DNA of 64,000 bases from Streptomyces aculeolatus (GCF_020400605.1 NZ_JAINRD010000012.1:1-64000), one strand, 5' to 3'; shown: positions 48,823-57,279, counted from the stretch's first letter. Program-made: numbers and translations. Notes: a model not told the origin generated them from the sequence alone.

Positions 48823-51618
48823 ATGGACCCGAACACGGGCCACGGACAGGACGACACACCCGAGGGCATAACCCCGCCCCCGGGTGCTTCCCCCGGTCCG
48901 TACCCCGGCGAGCCGGGGTACACGCACCCGGACCCCGACGAGCCCGGGGCCGCGTACCCGGAGCACGACGGGGGCGCGTTCCCCGGCGCGGAGCCGCCGG
49001 CTCCGTACGAGGCCGCGGGCGCGTTCCCCGGCGACGACCCCGTGCGGCCGTACGCCGGAGAGGTGCTGGGCCCCCACGGCGACGACGCCGACGGCGTACC
49101 CGACGAGACCGCGGAGGCCGGCCAGGCCGCCCCGGGCTCCTTCCCCGGCCCGCTCCCCGACGCCGCCGGCGCGGGCACCGGTGCGGCCCCCGGCGGCAAG
49201 GGCGCCGGGCGCGGCCGCCCGGGCGACGGCCGCTCCCCCGCCGGCTCCCGGCCGGGCCCTGCCCGTATGGCCCGGGTCATCGCCGGCGAGTACCGCCTCA
49301 CCGTCAACCCCGTCGACGGCACCCACGCCGAGTTGTGCCCGCCCGCGGAACGCCCCGGTCCGCCGCGCCGGATGACCGCGGAGGAGCGCGCGGAACAGCG
49401 CCGGCCGCCGTCGCCGCCCCCCGGCCCGGCGGGCCCGCAACTGCCACTGCTGGAACGCGAGGAGATCCGCGAGCGGCTGGTGCGCCTGCTCTCCCGCGGC
49501 CGCTCCGTCCGCCTCACCGGCCCCTCCGGCTCCGGCCGCACCGCCCTGCTGGAGGCCGTCGCCGCCGACTGCGCCGAGCTGGCACCGGACGGCGTCATCC
49601 GGCTGAACGGCCGGGCCCGTACCCCCACCGACCTGCGCTACGAACTGTGCGCCGCCGTCTACGAGCTGGCCGGCCGGCGCCCCGACCCCGGCCGGCTGGC
49701 CGAGCTGCTGCCGACGATCGGCGCGGTCGTGGTGCTCGACGACGCCGAGTTCGGCGGCACGGCGCTCGAAGAGCTGCTGGACGCCACCCCCGAGTGCGCG
49801 TACCTGATCTCCGTCACCCCCGACGTCGCCGGGCCGACGGCCGCCTCGTACCTCGAAGAGGTCTCGCTGCCGGGCCTCGGCCGCGCCGCCTGCATGCAGC
49901 TCCTGGAGCGCGCCGGACGGCGCCCGCTCAGCGACGACGAGCGCACCTGGGCGGCGGACCTGTGGTTCGAGTCCGAGGGCCTGCCGCTGCGGTTCGTGCA
50001 GGCCGGTGCCGTGCTGCGGCTCGCCGGGCCGGGCATGGGCGAGCCGCTGCCGACGCTGGCCGAGAGCGCCGCGCCGGCCGCGCTGCTGGCGTCGCGGCTC
50101 AGCGGGGCGGCGCGTACCGCGCTGCGCTTCGCCGTGGGCCTCGGCGGCGTCTTCCCGCACCACGCGCAGTTGCCCGCGCTCGCCGGCGAGGCGCTGGCCG
50201 ACACCGCGCTCGCCGAACTCGCCGGCTGCGGCCTGGTCTCCGGCGGCCTCGGCCGCTACCGGCTGGCGGCCGGCGTCTCCGCCCAGCTCATCGCCGCCGG
50301 CTACGACCAGCCCGCGGAGGGCGGCCAGGAGCCGGCGCTCACCGCCGCGCAGCACTACGCCTGGTGGTCCGCGCACCGCTCGGTGACCCCCGAGACGGTC
50401 GCCGACGACGCGGACGCCATCCTCGCCTCGCTCGGCGGCCTCGTCGCCGACCGGGAGGGCACCACCGCCAGCACCGCCGTGCTGCTCGCGCGCGCCGCCG
50501 CGCCCGCGTTCGCCGCGGCGCTGCGCTGGAGCGCCTGGGAGCGGGCGCTGCGGTACGGGCAGGAGGCGGCCCGGCGCGCGGGCGAGGTCGCGGCGGAGGC
50601 GTACTTCCACCACGAGCTGGGCGTGCTGGCGCTGTGCACCGGCAACGAGGCCCGGGCGCGGGCCGAGTTGGAGGCGGCGCTCGCGCTGCGCGGGGCGATC
50701 TCCGACCGCGGCGGCGAGATCGCCAGCCGGCGTGCGCTCGTGCTCGTCACGCACGGCGGCGCCAGCGAGGCGGTGACCACGGCGCTGCCGGTCGTGCCGG
50801 CCGGCGCCGCGGCCGTACCGGAGGCGGTGGCCGCGTTCGACGAGCCGGGCGAGGGCGAGGAGCGGCCCGCGGTGCTCCTCTCCCCGCCGTCGGGGGGCGC
50901 GGAGACGAAGGCGACGCCGGCGGTGCGCGGGCCCGGTGCCGAGGCGGCTTCGGCCTCCAAGCGCAACCTGATCGCGGCGGGCGCCGGCGCGCTGCTCGTC
51001 GCGGTGCTCGGCACGGTGGTCACCCTCGGGATGACGGGCAGCGACGAACCGCCCTCCGACCGGGTCGAGGTCGAGAGGTCGGCCGCCGCGGACGACGACG
51101 CGCTGCCCACCGAGGAGCCGTCCCGCACCCCGTCCTCCGAGTCGGCGCCGCCGTCGCCGGAGTCGTCGGCCCCGGAGCCGTCAGAGGAGTGGACCGACGC
51201 CGGCGACGAGACGAGCAGCGCACCGCCGCAGAGCCCGTCGAGCAGTTCGCCGGGTACGCCCTCGGACAGCGGCTCGTCGTCGGACGGCGGGACCTCGCAG
51301 GGCGGTACGTCGAACGGCGGCGGTACGGACACGGGCGGCGGCGACGGCGGCACCCAGAACGGCGGTACGACGACCGACGGCGGCACCACCGACGACGGGG
51401 GCACGACGGACGACGGCGGCACGACCGACGACGGCGGGACCACGGACGACGGAGGCACCACCGACGACGGCGGCACGACCGACGACGGCGGCACCACGGA
51501 CGACGGTGGCACGACGACGGACGACGGCGGCACGACGCCCCAGGGCGGCACGACCACCGGCACCGACTCGGCGGCGTCCGGCGAAGCGGACGGCGCCCCC
51601 TCCGGCGAGGCCGCCTGA
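48823..51618 (+). CDS. Large ATP-binding membrane protein with an extracellular GTTDDG repeat tail
   Basis: 931 residues. Residues 1 to about 190 are low-complexity Pro/Gly/Asp. A STAND-like ATPase domain follows with a P-loop (TGPSGSGRTAL, Gly233 to Thr240; Arg replaces the usual Lys), a Walker B-like AVVVLDDAE, and helical repeats to about 690. One membrane helix (about 715-738, AGAGALLVAVLGTVVTLG) leads to an exported tail of about 190 residues, Ser/Asp/Glu-rich and then seven GTTDDG units plus variants. The tail is likely extended on the cell surface. A ribosome site (AGGGGG) lies upstream of the ATG. No classical kinase or protease domain is visible, so a signalling switch is inferred only from the domain layout and the STAS gene before it. 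Confidence 0.83.
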   Translation: MDPNTGHGQDDTPEGITPPPGASPGPYPGEPGYTHPDPDEPGAAYPEHDGGAFPGAEPPAPYEAAGAFPGDDPVRPYAGEVLGPHGDDADGVPDETAEAGQAAPGSFPGPLPDAAGAGTGAAPGGKGAGRGRPGDGRSPAGSRPGPARMARVIAGEYRLTVNPVDGTHAELCPPAERPGPPRRMTAEERAEQRRPPSPPPGPAGPQLPLLEREEIRERLVRLLSRGRSVRLTGPSGSGRTALLEAVAADCAELAPDGVIRLNGRARTPTDLRYELCAAVYELAGRRPDPGRLAELLPTIGAVVVLDDAEFGGTALEELLDATPECAYLISVTPDVAGPTAASYLEEVSLPGLGRAACMQLLERAGRRPLSDDERTWAADLWFESEGLPLRFVQAGAVLRLAGPGMGEPLPTLAESAAPAALLASRLSGAARTALRFAVGLGGVFPHHAQLPALAGEALADTALAELAGCGLVSGGLGRYRLAAGVSAQLIAAGYDQPAEGGQEPALTAAQHYAWWSAHRSVTPETVADDADAILASLGGLVADREGTTASTAVLLARAAAPAFAAALRWSAWERALRYGQEAARRAGEVAAEAYFHHELGVLALCTGNEARARAELEAALALRGAISDRGGEIASRRALVLVTHGGASEAVTTALPVVPAGAAAVPEAVAAFDEPGEGEERPAVLLSPPSGGAETKATPAVRGPGAEAASASKRNLIAAGAGALLVAVLGTVVTLGMTGSDEPPSDRVEVERSAAADDDALPTEEPSRTPSSESAPPSPESSAPEPSEEWTDAGDETSSAPPQSPSSSSPGTPSDSGSSSDGGTSQGGTSNGGGTDTGGGDGGTQNGGTTTDGGTTDDGGTTDDGGTTDDGGTTDDGGTTDDGGTTDDGGTTDDGGTTTDDGGTTPQGGTTTGTDSAASGEADGAPSGEAA
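51361..51540 (+). repeat. 18-bp tandem repeats encoding GTTDDG
   Basis: Seven 18-bp units encode GTTDDG, with variant units GTTTDG before and GTTTDDG and GTTPQG after. Third-codon bases vary between units, so the protein repeat is under selection while the DNA drifts. It forms the C-terminal tail of the membrane ATPase. Confidence 0.9.
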
Positions 51619-51703
51619 CGCGGCCGCCGGCGCTCCGCAGAGGGCCCCGCAGCCCGTTCGGGCCCCCCGGGGCCACGGGAACCCCGCGGGAGCGTGCAGC
51701 GGC

Positions 51704-51736
51704 GCCGGGAGGTGAATCCTTTCCGGACCTCCCGGC
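51704..51736 (+). terminator. Hairpin after the membrane ATPase gene
   Basis: GCCGGGAGGT and ACCTCCCGGC form a perfect 10-bp stem with a 13-nt loop. It separates the ATPase gene from the small ORF and sigma factor that follow. Confidence 0.65.
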
Positions 51737-51775
51737 CTCCTATCCCTGTACCGGCCGAACGGGCCGGGCAGAACC

Positions 51776-51781
51776 AGGAGG
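51776..51781 (+). promoter_or_regulatory. Ideal ribosome site for a 29-residue ORF
   Basis: AGGAGG lies 7 nt before the ATG at 51789, one of the best ribosome sites in the window. The sigma factor's own start at 51836 has none, so translation of the small ORF may drive that of the sigma factor. Confidence 0.7.
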
Positions 51782-51788
51782 AATGCCG

Positions 51789-51878
51789 ATGATGGTCACC
51801 GGACTCGTCGTGATCGGAGCCTTGCTCGTGGGCGCATGCAGTTGGCACCTGATGCGGCGCTACGGGAGCCGAAGCTGA
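51789..51878 (+). CDS. 29-residue membrane peptide upstream of the sigma factor
   Basis: The peptide MMVTGLVVIGALLVGACSWH plus LMRRYGSRS is a single hydrophobic helix followed by a basic tail, typical of a small inner-membrane protein. It is in a different frame from the sigma factor and overlaps its first 43 bp. AGGAGG 7 nt upstream strongly supports translation. It may be a genuine small membrane protein, a translational leader for the sigma factor, or both. A Cys sits at the end of the helix. Confidence 0.6.
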   Translation: MMVTGLVVIGALLVGACSWHLMRRYGSRS

Positions 51879-52441
51879 CCGGCGCCCGGGCGCGGAGTCA
51901 ACGCTTCCCCTGGCCGGACGAGCGGCTGATCAAGGCCGCTCAGGACGGCGACGCCACTTCCCTCACGGCCGTCGTCCTGCAGTCGCAGCCTCATGTGCGC
52001 AAGTTCGCCGTATCGCTGTGCGCCTCGCCGCAGGACGCGGAGGACGCGGCGCAGGAGGCGCTGATCATCCTCTACCGGAAGATCGGCACCCTGCGGGCCA
52101 CCGGCGCGCTGGCCTCATGGATGTTCCGGATCGTTCGCAACGAATGCCTCCGGCAGGTACGGCGGCTCGTCCCGCGGAGCGGCGAGGCGCCGGCCGAACC
52201 GGAGGCGTCCGCGGAACCGTCGGCGGAGGACGCGGTGCTGCGCAGGCTGGAGGTGGAGCGGATCGCCGCCGCGGTCTGCGCCCTGCCCCGTGACCAGCGG
52301 CAGGTCCTGATCATGCGGGACGTCCAGGGCCTGCCCGGCAGGACCGTCGCACGCTCGCTCGGCCTCAGTACCGCCGCGATGAAGTCGCGCCTGCACAGAG
52401 CGCGCGCGGCACTGCGGCACTCACTCGGAGGAGCCTCATGA
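51836..52441 (+). CDS. ECF-type RNA polymerase sigma factor
   Basis: 201 residues. Region 2 (about 30-100: LIKAAQDGDATSLTAVVLQS, ASPQDAEDAAQEALIILYRK, SWMFRIVRNECLRQVRR) and region 4 (about 145-195: LPRDQRQVLIMRDVQGLPGR, TAAMKSRLHRARAAL) are clear, joined by a short acidic linker. The first 25 residues overlap the 29-residue ORF. The next gene overlaps its stop by ATGA and encodes a small membrane protein without an anti-sigma ZAS motif. The absence of a recognisable anti-sigma factor makes the neighbouring small membrane proteins candidates for its control. Confidence 0.9.
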   Translation: MQLAPDAALREPKLTGARARSQRFPWPDERLIKAAQDGDATSLTAVVLQSQPHVRKFAVSLCASPQDAEDAAQEALIILYRKIGTLRATGALASWMFRIVRNECLRQVRRLVPRSGEAPAEPEASAEPSAEDAVLRRLEVERIAAAVCALPRDQRQVLIMRDVQGLPGRTVARSLGLSTAAMKSRLHRARAALRHSLGGAS

Positions 52442-52818
52442 CGCTGCACACCGGGAGGCCCGCGCGGGAGGCGAGGACCCGGGCCACCGCGCAGCCGCCG
52501 GCGCCCGAGAGGAGCTTCGCCGGCACATCCGTCCCCCGCCATCTGGCGCGCGGCGCCCTCGGCTTCGGGCTGATCACCGCCTCGGTCGGCCTGATACCCG
52601 TGGCCGGCCCGGCCGCCCTCCTGGCGGCCCCGCTGTCCCTGATCGCCTTCCGCGGCTGCCCCACCTGCTGGCTGGCGGGCCTGGCACAGACGATCTCCCA
52701 CGGCCGCCTGCAACGCCGCTGCACAACCGGCACCTGCACCCTCACCAGGGCACACCCGACAGCGAAGCACCCGGAGGACCCCACAACCAACACCCCCGCC
52801 CCACCGGCTCCCCGGTGA
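52438..52818 (+). CDS. Small Cys-rich membrane protein coupled to the sigma factor
   Basis: 126 residues, starting in the ATGA overlap with the sigma factor stop. A basic N-terminus (1-38) is followed by a hydrophobic hairpin (about 39-70, GALGFGLITASVGLIPVAGP and LLAAPLSLIAF). Next come FRGCPTCWL (Cys74, Cys77) and RRCTTGTC (Cys95, Cys100), a spacing that could bind metal or form disulphides. The tail is Thr/Pro-rich. The two-helix plus CPxCW layout loosely recalls DUF2892/YgaP-type membrane domains. Function is unknown; a redox- or metal-sensing partner of the sigma factor is a speculation from its position. Confidence 0.75.
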   Translation: MTLHTGRPAREARTRATAQPPAPERSFAGTSVPRHLARGALGFGLITASVGLIPVAGPAALLAAPLSLIAFRGCPTCWLAGLAQTISHGRLQRRCTTGTCTLTRAHPTAKHPEDPTTNTPAPPAPR

Positions 52819-52876
52819 CCAGGCCGCGGGCGCCTTGCGGCGGTCCCTTGCCAGACGCCGGCGAATGCCCCCCGGG

Positions 52877-53548
52877 TCAGAAGAGCTTGAGTTTGCCGTC
52901 GTCCGTTCCGCGCAGCGCGTCGTAGTCCAGCACCGCGCACTCGATCCCCCGGTCCGCCGCCAGCACCCGCGCCTGCGGCTTGATCTCCTGCGCCGCGAAC
53001 ACCCCCCGCACCGGCGCCAGCCGCGGGTCGCGGTTCAGCAGCTCCAGGTAGCGCGTCAGCTGCTCCACGCCGTCGATCTCGCCGCGCCGCTTGATCTCCA
53101 CCGCGACGGTCGTCCCCTTCTCGTCCCGGCCCAGGATGTCCACGGGGCCGATCGCCGTGGGGTACTCGCGCCGGATGAGGGTCCAGCCCTCGCCCAGTGC
53201 CTCCATGCGGTCGGCGAGCAGTTCCTGGAGGTGGGCCTCCACGCCGTCCTTGACCAGGCCCGGGTCGACGCCCAGTTCGTGCGACGTGTCGTGCAGCAAC
53301 TCCTCGATCGTAATGATCAGTTTTTCGCCTGCCTTGTTCTCGACCGTCCACACGGCGACACCGTCCTGCTCACCTTCTTTCAGAGTGCACGGCGGTGACA
53401 TCCAGTTGAGGGGCTTGTACGCACGGTCGTCGGCGTGGACGGAGACGCTGCCGTCGGCTTTGACCAGGATCAGCCGGGGCGCGGAGGCGAGGTGTGCGGT
53501 GAGCCGCCCGGCGTAGTCGACGGAGCAGCGGGCGATGACGAGGCGCAT
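52877..53548 (-). CDS. nucS: Endonuclease NucS (EndoMS), mismatch repair
   Basis: 223 residues, the family's usual length. It cleaves both strands at mismatches and replaces MutS/MutL in actinobacteria. Catalytic residues of the RecB-like nuclease domain are Asp137 in IGPVDILGRD, Glu151 and Lys153 in VAVEIKRRG. The N-terminal dimerisation/DNA-binding domain starts MRLVIARCSVDYAGRL. The extreme C-terminus KLKLF resembles a beta-clamp-binding motif. It matches S. coelicolor SCO5388 as I recall and is divergent from an SCO5389-family gene. Confidence 0.95.
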   Translation of the reverse strand: MRLVIARCSVDYAGRLTAHLASAPRLILVKADGSVSVHADDRAYKPLNWMSPPCTLKEGEQDGVAVWTVENKAGEKLIITIEELLHDTSHELGVDPGLVKDGVEAHLQELLADRMEALGEGWTLIRREYPTAIGPVDILGRDEKGTTVAVEIKRRGEIDGVEQLTRYLELLNRDPRLAPVRGVFAAQEIKPQARVLAADRGIECAVLDYDALRGTDDGKLKLF

Positions 53549-53765
53549 GGCGCACCACGCTACTCGACTCCCGGCGCACCCTGCGATCTGACCCCTGATG
53601 CACCTTTCGGCAATGGCCAGTTGTGTACGCGTTCTTGTGGTGGAGCCGCATCCTCCGCCCTACGGTGGAAGCAGGCGGTTGTCACATGGGCACCGAGAGT
53701 GGTGATCGCCGTACCTGTCCGGTCAGGCCCCGCCCGAACCCCGCGGGGCTGCGAGAGGAGAATCC

Positions 53766-54158
53766 ATGTCGCTGGACGTCCCACCTGCCCTGCTCGATCA
53801 AGCCGAGCGGGGAGATGTCGACGAAAGGGAGTTTGTCGACTGCGTCCGGACCTCGCTTCCCTATGCCTGGGACATGATCAGTTCCCTGGTGGCACAACTG
53901 AAGGTCGACGGCGGAGACTTCGCCGACAACAAGGTCCCGCCCCCGGACGAGCACGCCCGCGGCCAGCTGTTGCGCGCGCTCGCCAGCAATGCGATACGGG
54001 AGGCACTGGAACGCCACTTCGGCGTCCGGCTCGCCTTCCAGAACTGTCATCGCGTGGCGGTATTCCCCCTGGAAGCCCCGACGAAGGAGCCTCTGGCCCG
54101 CTTCACCTCGGTGCGGGCGCAGTTGCTCAACCAGTCACCGGAGCTGCGTGACTGCTGA
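53766..54158 (+). CDS. SCO5389-family protein
   Basis: 130 residues. A soluble alpha-helical protein conserved next to nucS in Streptomyces; I recall the family name SCO5389. It begins SLDVPPALLDQAERGDVDE and has the helical core TSLPYAWDMISSLVAQL and RALASNAIREALERHFGVR. No catalytic motif or membrane helix is seen. GAGAGGAG lies about 6 nt upstream of the ATG. It is divergent from nucS (217 bp apart), a position that suggests a link to DNA repair or the NucS promoter, but no function is established. Confidence 0.88.
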   Translation: MSLDVPPALLDQAERGDVDEREFVDCVRTSLPYAWDMISSLVAQLKVDGGDFADNKVPPPDEHARGQLLRALASNAIREALERHFGVRLAFQNCHRVAVFPLEAPTKEPLARFTSVRAQLLNQSPELRDC

Positions 54159-54225
54159 AGGGCCCCAGGACACCCCCCGCGCTGCCGCTCCCCACGCCGT
54201 CCGCTCGCGCCGCCCCATCCCGTGG

Positions 54226-55257
54226 TCAGCGAGCGAGGAGCGGCAGCACCTCCGAACCGATACGCCGCACGTTCCGCTCGGTGGCGCACAGCTCCCCCGA
54301 GCCCTCGACGAGCAGCGCGAAGCGCGTGATGCCGGTGCGTTCCGCGGTCGCCGCCAGCCGGTCGGCGCACAGCCGGGGCGGGCCCACCGGGTGCAGCGCG
54401 CACAGCAGTTCCGTGTACGCCTCCGGATCGCGCATCGGACGGCTTCTGCCGTCCACCGTCTCCATCGCCCCCACGCCGCTGCGGAACGCCCCCGGCAGGG
54501 CGGTGCGCAGCAGCTCCGCCGCGCCTTCCGGGGTGTCGTCGACCTGGGCCACGCCGGCCGAGACGTGTTCCGCCGCGTCGATCGCCTCCGGGCTCATCCC
54601 GGCCTCCCGCGCGGTACGCCGCCACAGCCGCACCATCTCCGCCTTCTCCTCGTCGCCGCAGTGCATGCCGAGGAGCATCGGCAGCCCGCGCCCGGCGGCG
54701 AGCCGGACGGTGGCGGGCGAGGTGCACGCGACGAGCACCGGCACGTCGGCGCCGCCGTGCAGCGCCTCGGCCGGCCGGGGCACGACGGCGACCTCGCGGA
54801 ACTCGTACCGCGCGCCGCCGGCTCCGACCCGCGGCTCGCGCAGCCAGCGCAGCAGCAGGTCCAGCGACTCGGGGAAGTCGCTCTCGTACGCCGCGAGGCC
54901 GGTGCCGAAGACCTCCAGGTCCACCCACGGTCCGCCGCGCCCCACGCCGAGCACGAAACGCCCCTGCGCGGCGTGGTGGAGCAGCGCGGCCTGCTCGCCG
55001 AGTGCGACGGGGTGCTGCGTGGGCAGCACGCTGACGGCGGTGCCGACGCGGATGCGGCTGGTGCGGCCGAGGAGCAGCGCGGCGAGGGTGACCGCCGAGG
55101 GGCAGGTGCCGTACGGGATGAAGTGGTGCTCGGCGAGCCAGACGGAGTCGAGCCCCGCCTCCTCCGCCGCTACGCCCGTCCGCACGGCGCGGTGCAGGGC
55201 TTCGCCCTGTCCCTGGCCGGGGAACTGGGCGGCGAGCACAAACGAGCCGATGTGCAT
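54226..55257 (-). CDS. LLM-class flavin-dependent oxidoreductase
   Basis: 343 residues from the ATG at 55257. A luciferase-like TIM barrel: MHIGSFVLAAQFPGQGQ at the N-terminus, LDSVWLAEHHF near residue 40, then RIRVGTAVSVLPTQHPVALG and GRFVLGVGRGG. These are F420- or FMN-dependent monooxygenases or reductases; the sequence does not decide which. The frame continues 31 codons further upstream without family likeness, so MHIGSFV is preferred. It stands alone between convergent and divergent neighbours. The substrate is unknown. Confidence 0.88.
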   Translation of the reverse strand: MHIGSFVLAAQFPGQGQGEALHRAVRTGVAAEEAGLDSVWLAEHHFIPYGTCPSAVTLAALLLGRTSRIRVGTAVSVLPTQHPVALGEQAALLHHAAQGRFVLGVGRGGPWVDLEVFGTGLAAYESDFPESLDLLLRWLREPRVGAGGARYEFREVAVVPRPAEALHGGADVPVLVACTSPATVRLAAGRGLPMLLGMHCGDEEKAEMVRLWRRTAREAGMSPEAIDAAEHVSAGVAQVDDTPEGAAELLRTALPGAFRSGVGAMETVDGRSRPMRDPEAYTELLCALHPVGPPRLCADRLAATAERTGITRFALLVEGSGELCATERNVRRIGSEVLPLLAR

Positions 55258-55456
55258 CCTGCCCCCTGTGTACCGATGGTGCCGTTGTGCGAGGGGTACC
55301 AAAGGCCCGTCACCAGCGGCGATGGGGCACAACCCCGAAGTCGTCTTCATTGTTGGCGATCGACGGGTGAATCGTCATTCTTTGTGCCCGGGGCTGGACT
55401 TCCCGACCCGTACCCTGGTAGTGACTCCGTGACGACGATCTTCCCGAGGTGCCGAC

Positions 55457-55783
55457 GTGTCCCCCCGCCGGAACAAGCCGCGCTCGCGCGGCGCCGCCCG
55501 TCCGCCCGCGGACGACGACCTCGCCGGCCGCGTCGGCATGCCCGACGCGGCGGACTACGGGGGCGAGGAGTTCCTCTTCCGCCGCGTCTCCGGGTCCGCG
55601 GCCGACAAGAGCTACCGCTGCCCGGGCTGTGACCAGGAGATCCGCCCCGGCACGCCGCACGTGGTGGCGTGGCCGGAACACAGCGGCGCGGACCTGCGCC
55701 GGCACTGGCACACGGCCTGCTGGAACGCCCGCGACCGCCGCGGCACCCGGCCGCAGCGCTCGCGGAACGCGCCGCGCCACTGA
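55457..55783 (+). CDS. Small basic zinc-ribbon protein
   Basis: 108 residues from a GTG (GAGG about 8 nt upstream). A basic N-terminus (SPRRNKPRSRG) precedes an acidic stretch and one putative zinc site, Cys55-Cys58 (YRCPGCDQEIRPG) with His85 and Cys88 (RHWHTACWNAR). This CPxC...HxxCW pattern is widespread among small actinobacterial proteins, some loosely annotated as ATP/GTP-binding. It could bind nucleic acid. It lies between the monooxygenase gene and the chitinases. Confidence 0.8.
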   Translation: MSPRRNKPRSRGAARPPADDDLAGRVGMPDAADYGGEEFLFRRVSGSAADKSYRCPGCDQEIRPGTPHVVAWPEHSGADLRRHWHTACWNARDRRGTRPQRSRNAPRH

Positions 55784-55839
55784 CGCCGCAGGGCGCCGGC
55801 GCGGGCACGTCACCCCGCGGTACACGGCCAACCCCCCTG

Positions 55840-55872
55840 TGGTCCAGACCTATTGACGATTGGTACAGACCT
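55840..55872 (+). promoter_or_regulatory. Chitinase promoter with TGGTCCAGACCT direct repeats
   Basis: TGGTCCAGACCT (55840-55851) and TGGTACAGACCT (55861-55872) are 21 bp apart, two helical turns. They flank TTGACG (55853-55858); TACGCT at 55877-55882 is a matching -10 box 18 bp on. This 12-bp direct repeat is known from Streptomyces chitinase promoters, where it mediates chitin induction and glucose repression; it also resembles half of the DasR site. Confidence 0.8.
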
Positions 55873-55982
55873 TCCCTACGCTCCCGCATTACTGCGGTGA
55901 GCATGACATCCTGACCCATGCTCGCCGGGCGACGCAGGTCCCACCCCCACACGTATCCGGACCTAGCTCGAGGAGCACGCCC

Positions 55983-57236
55983 TTGAGATCCCCCCACGTA
56001 CGCACCCGCACCCGCGTCATCGGCGTTCTGCTGACTCTGGCGCTCGCGATCCCGCTCACGGTGCTGGCCACGCTCGCCCCGTCCAGCTCCGCGGGCGCCG
56101 CGACGAACCCCGCCGGGCCCAAAGCCGCCGGGGTGAAGCTCGGCTACTTCACCGAATGGGGCGTCTACGACCGCAACTACCACGCCAAGAACCTCGACAC
56201 CTCCGGCACGGCACAGAAGCTCACCCACATCAACTACGCCTTCGGCAACGTGCAGGGCGGCCGCTGCACCATCGGCGACTCCTTCGCGGCCATCGAGAAG
56301 AGCTACACCGCGGACCAGAGCGTCGACGGCGTCGCCGACACCTGGGACCAGCCGCTGCGCGGCAACTTCAACCAGCTCCTCAAGCTGAAGAAGAAGCACC
56401 CGAACCTCAAGATCCTCTGGTCCTTCGGCGGCTGGACCTGGTCCGGCGGCTTCGGCCAGGCCATGCAGAACCCCGAAGCGTTCGCGCAGTCGTGCTACGA
56501 CCTGGTGAACGACTCGCGCTGGCAGGGCCTGTTCGACGGCATCGACCTCGACTGGGAGTACCCCAACGCCTGCGGCCTGTCCTGTGACAGCAGCGGCCCG
56601 GCCGTGATGAAGAACATGATGCAGGCGTTCCGCGCGAAGTTCGGCGACCAGCTCGTCACCGCCGCCATCACGGCGGACGGCTCCGACGGGGGGAAGATCG
56701 ACAAGGCCGACTACGCCGGCGCGGCTCAGTACGCCGACTGGTACAACGTGATGACGTACGACTTCTTCGGCGCCTGGGACGCGCAGGGCCCCACCGCCCC
56801 GCACTCGCCGCTGACGTCGTACGACGGCATCCCGATCGCCGCGTTCAACTCCGACTCCGCGATCCAGAAGCTGAAGGGCATGGGCATCCCGGCCAACAAG
56901 CTGCTGCTCGGCGTCGGCTTCTACGGCCGCGGCTGGACCGGCGTGACCCAGGCCGAGCCCGGCGGCACCGCGACGGGCCCCGCACCCGGCAAGTACGAAC
57001 AGGGCATCGACGACTACAAGGAGCTGAAGGGGAAGTGCCCGGCCACCGGCACCGTCGCCGGCACCGCGTACGCCCACTGCGGCAACCAGTGGTGGAGCTA
57101 CGACACCCCGCAGACCATCGGCGGGAAGATGTCCTACGCCAAGCAGCAGGGTCTCGGCGGCGCGTTCATCTGGGAGCTGAGCGGTGACACCGCCGACGGC
57201 GAACTGATGACGGCCGTCAACAACGGCCTCGGCTGA
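55983..57236 (+). CDS. Secreted family 18 chitinase, catalytic domain only
   Basis: 417 residues from a TTG at 55983 with GAGGAG about 7 nt upstream. A signal peptide (about residues 1-40, GVLLTLALAIPLTVLATLAP core, Ala-rich cleavage) leads directly into a GH18 barrel. The catalytic DxxDxDxE is Asp185-Glu192 in FDGIDLDWEYPN; YFTEWGVYDRNYHAKN, SFGGWTWS and WYNVMTYDFFGAWD are further markers. It lacks a carbohydrate-binding module, unlike its neighbour. Its catalytic domain is nearly identical to that of the downstream chitinase over about 365 residues. A nested hairpin follows its stop. Confidence 0.93.
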   Translation: MRSPHVRTRTRVIGVLLTLALAIPLTVLATLAPSSSAGAATNPAGPKAAGVKLGYFTEWGVYDRNYHAKNLDTSGTAQKLTHINYAFGNVQGGRCTIGDSFAAIEKSYTADQSVDGVADTWDQPLRGNFNQLLKLKKKHPNLKILWSFGGWTWSGGFGQAMQNPEAFAQSCYDLVNDSRWQGLFDGIDLDWEYPNACGLSCDSSGPAVMKNMMQAFRAKFGDQLVTAAITADGSDGGKIDKADYAGAAQYADWYNVMTYDFFGAWDAQGPTAPHSPLTSYDGIPIAAFNSDSAIQKLKGMGIPANKLLLGVGFYGRGWTGVTQAEPGGTATGPAPGKYEQGIDDYKELKGKCPATGTVAGTAYAHCGNQWWSYDTPQTIGGKMSYAKQQGLGGAFIWELSGDTADGELMTAVNNGLG

Positions 57237-57279
57237 GGCCGTTCGGCCGGCCGCCGCAGCCGGCCGCCGCACCGACAGG

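Noticed and set aside
51361..51540. CRISPR-like array
   Set aside because: The 18-bp units are contiguous, without spacers, in frame and encode a clean GTTDDG protein repeat.
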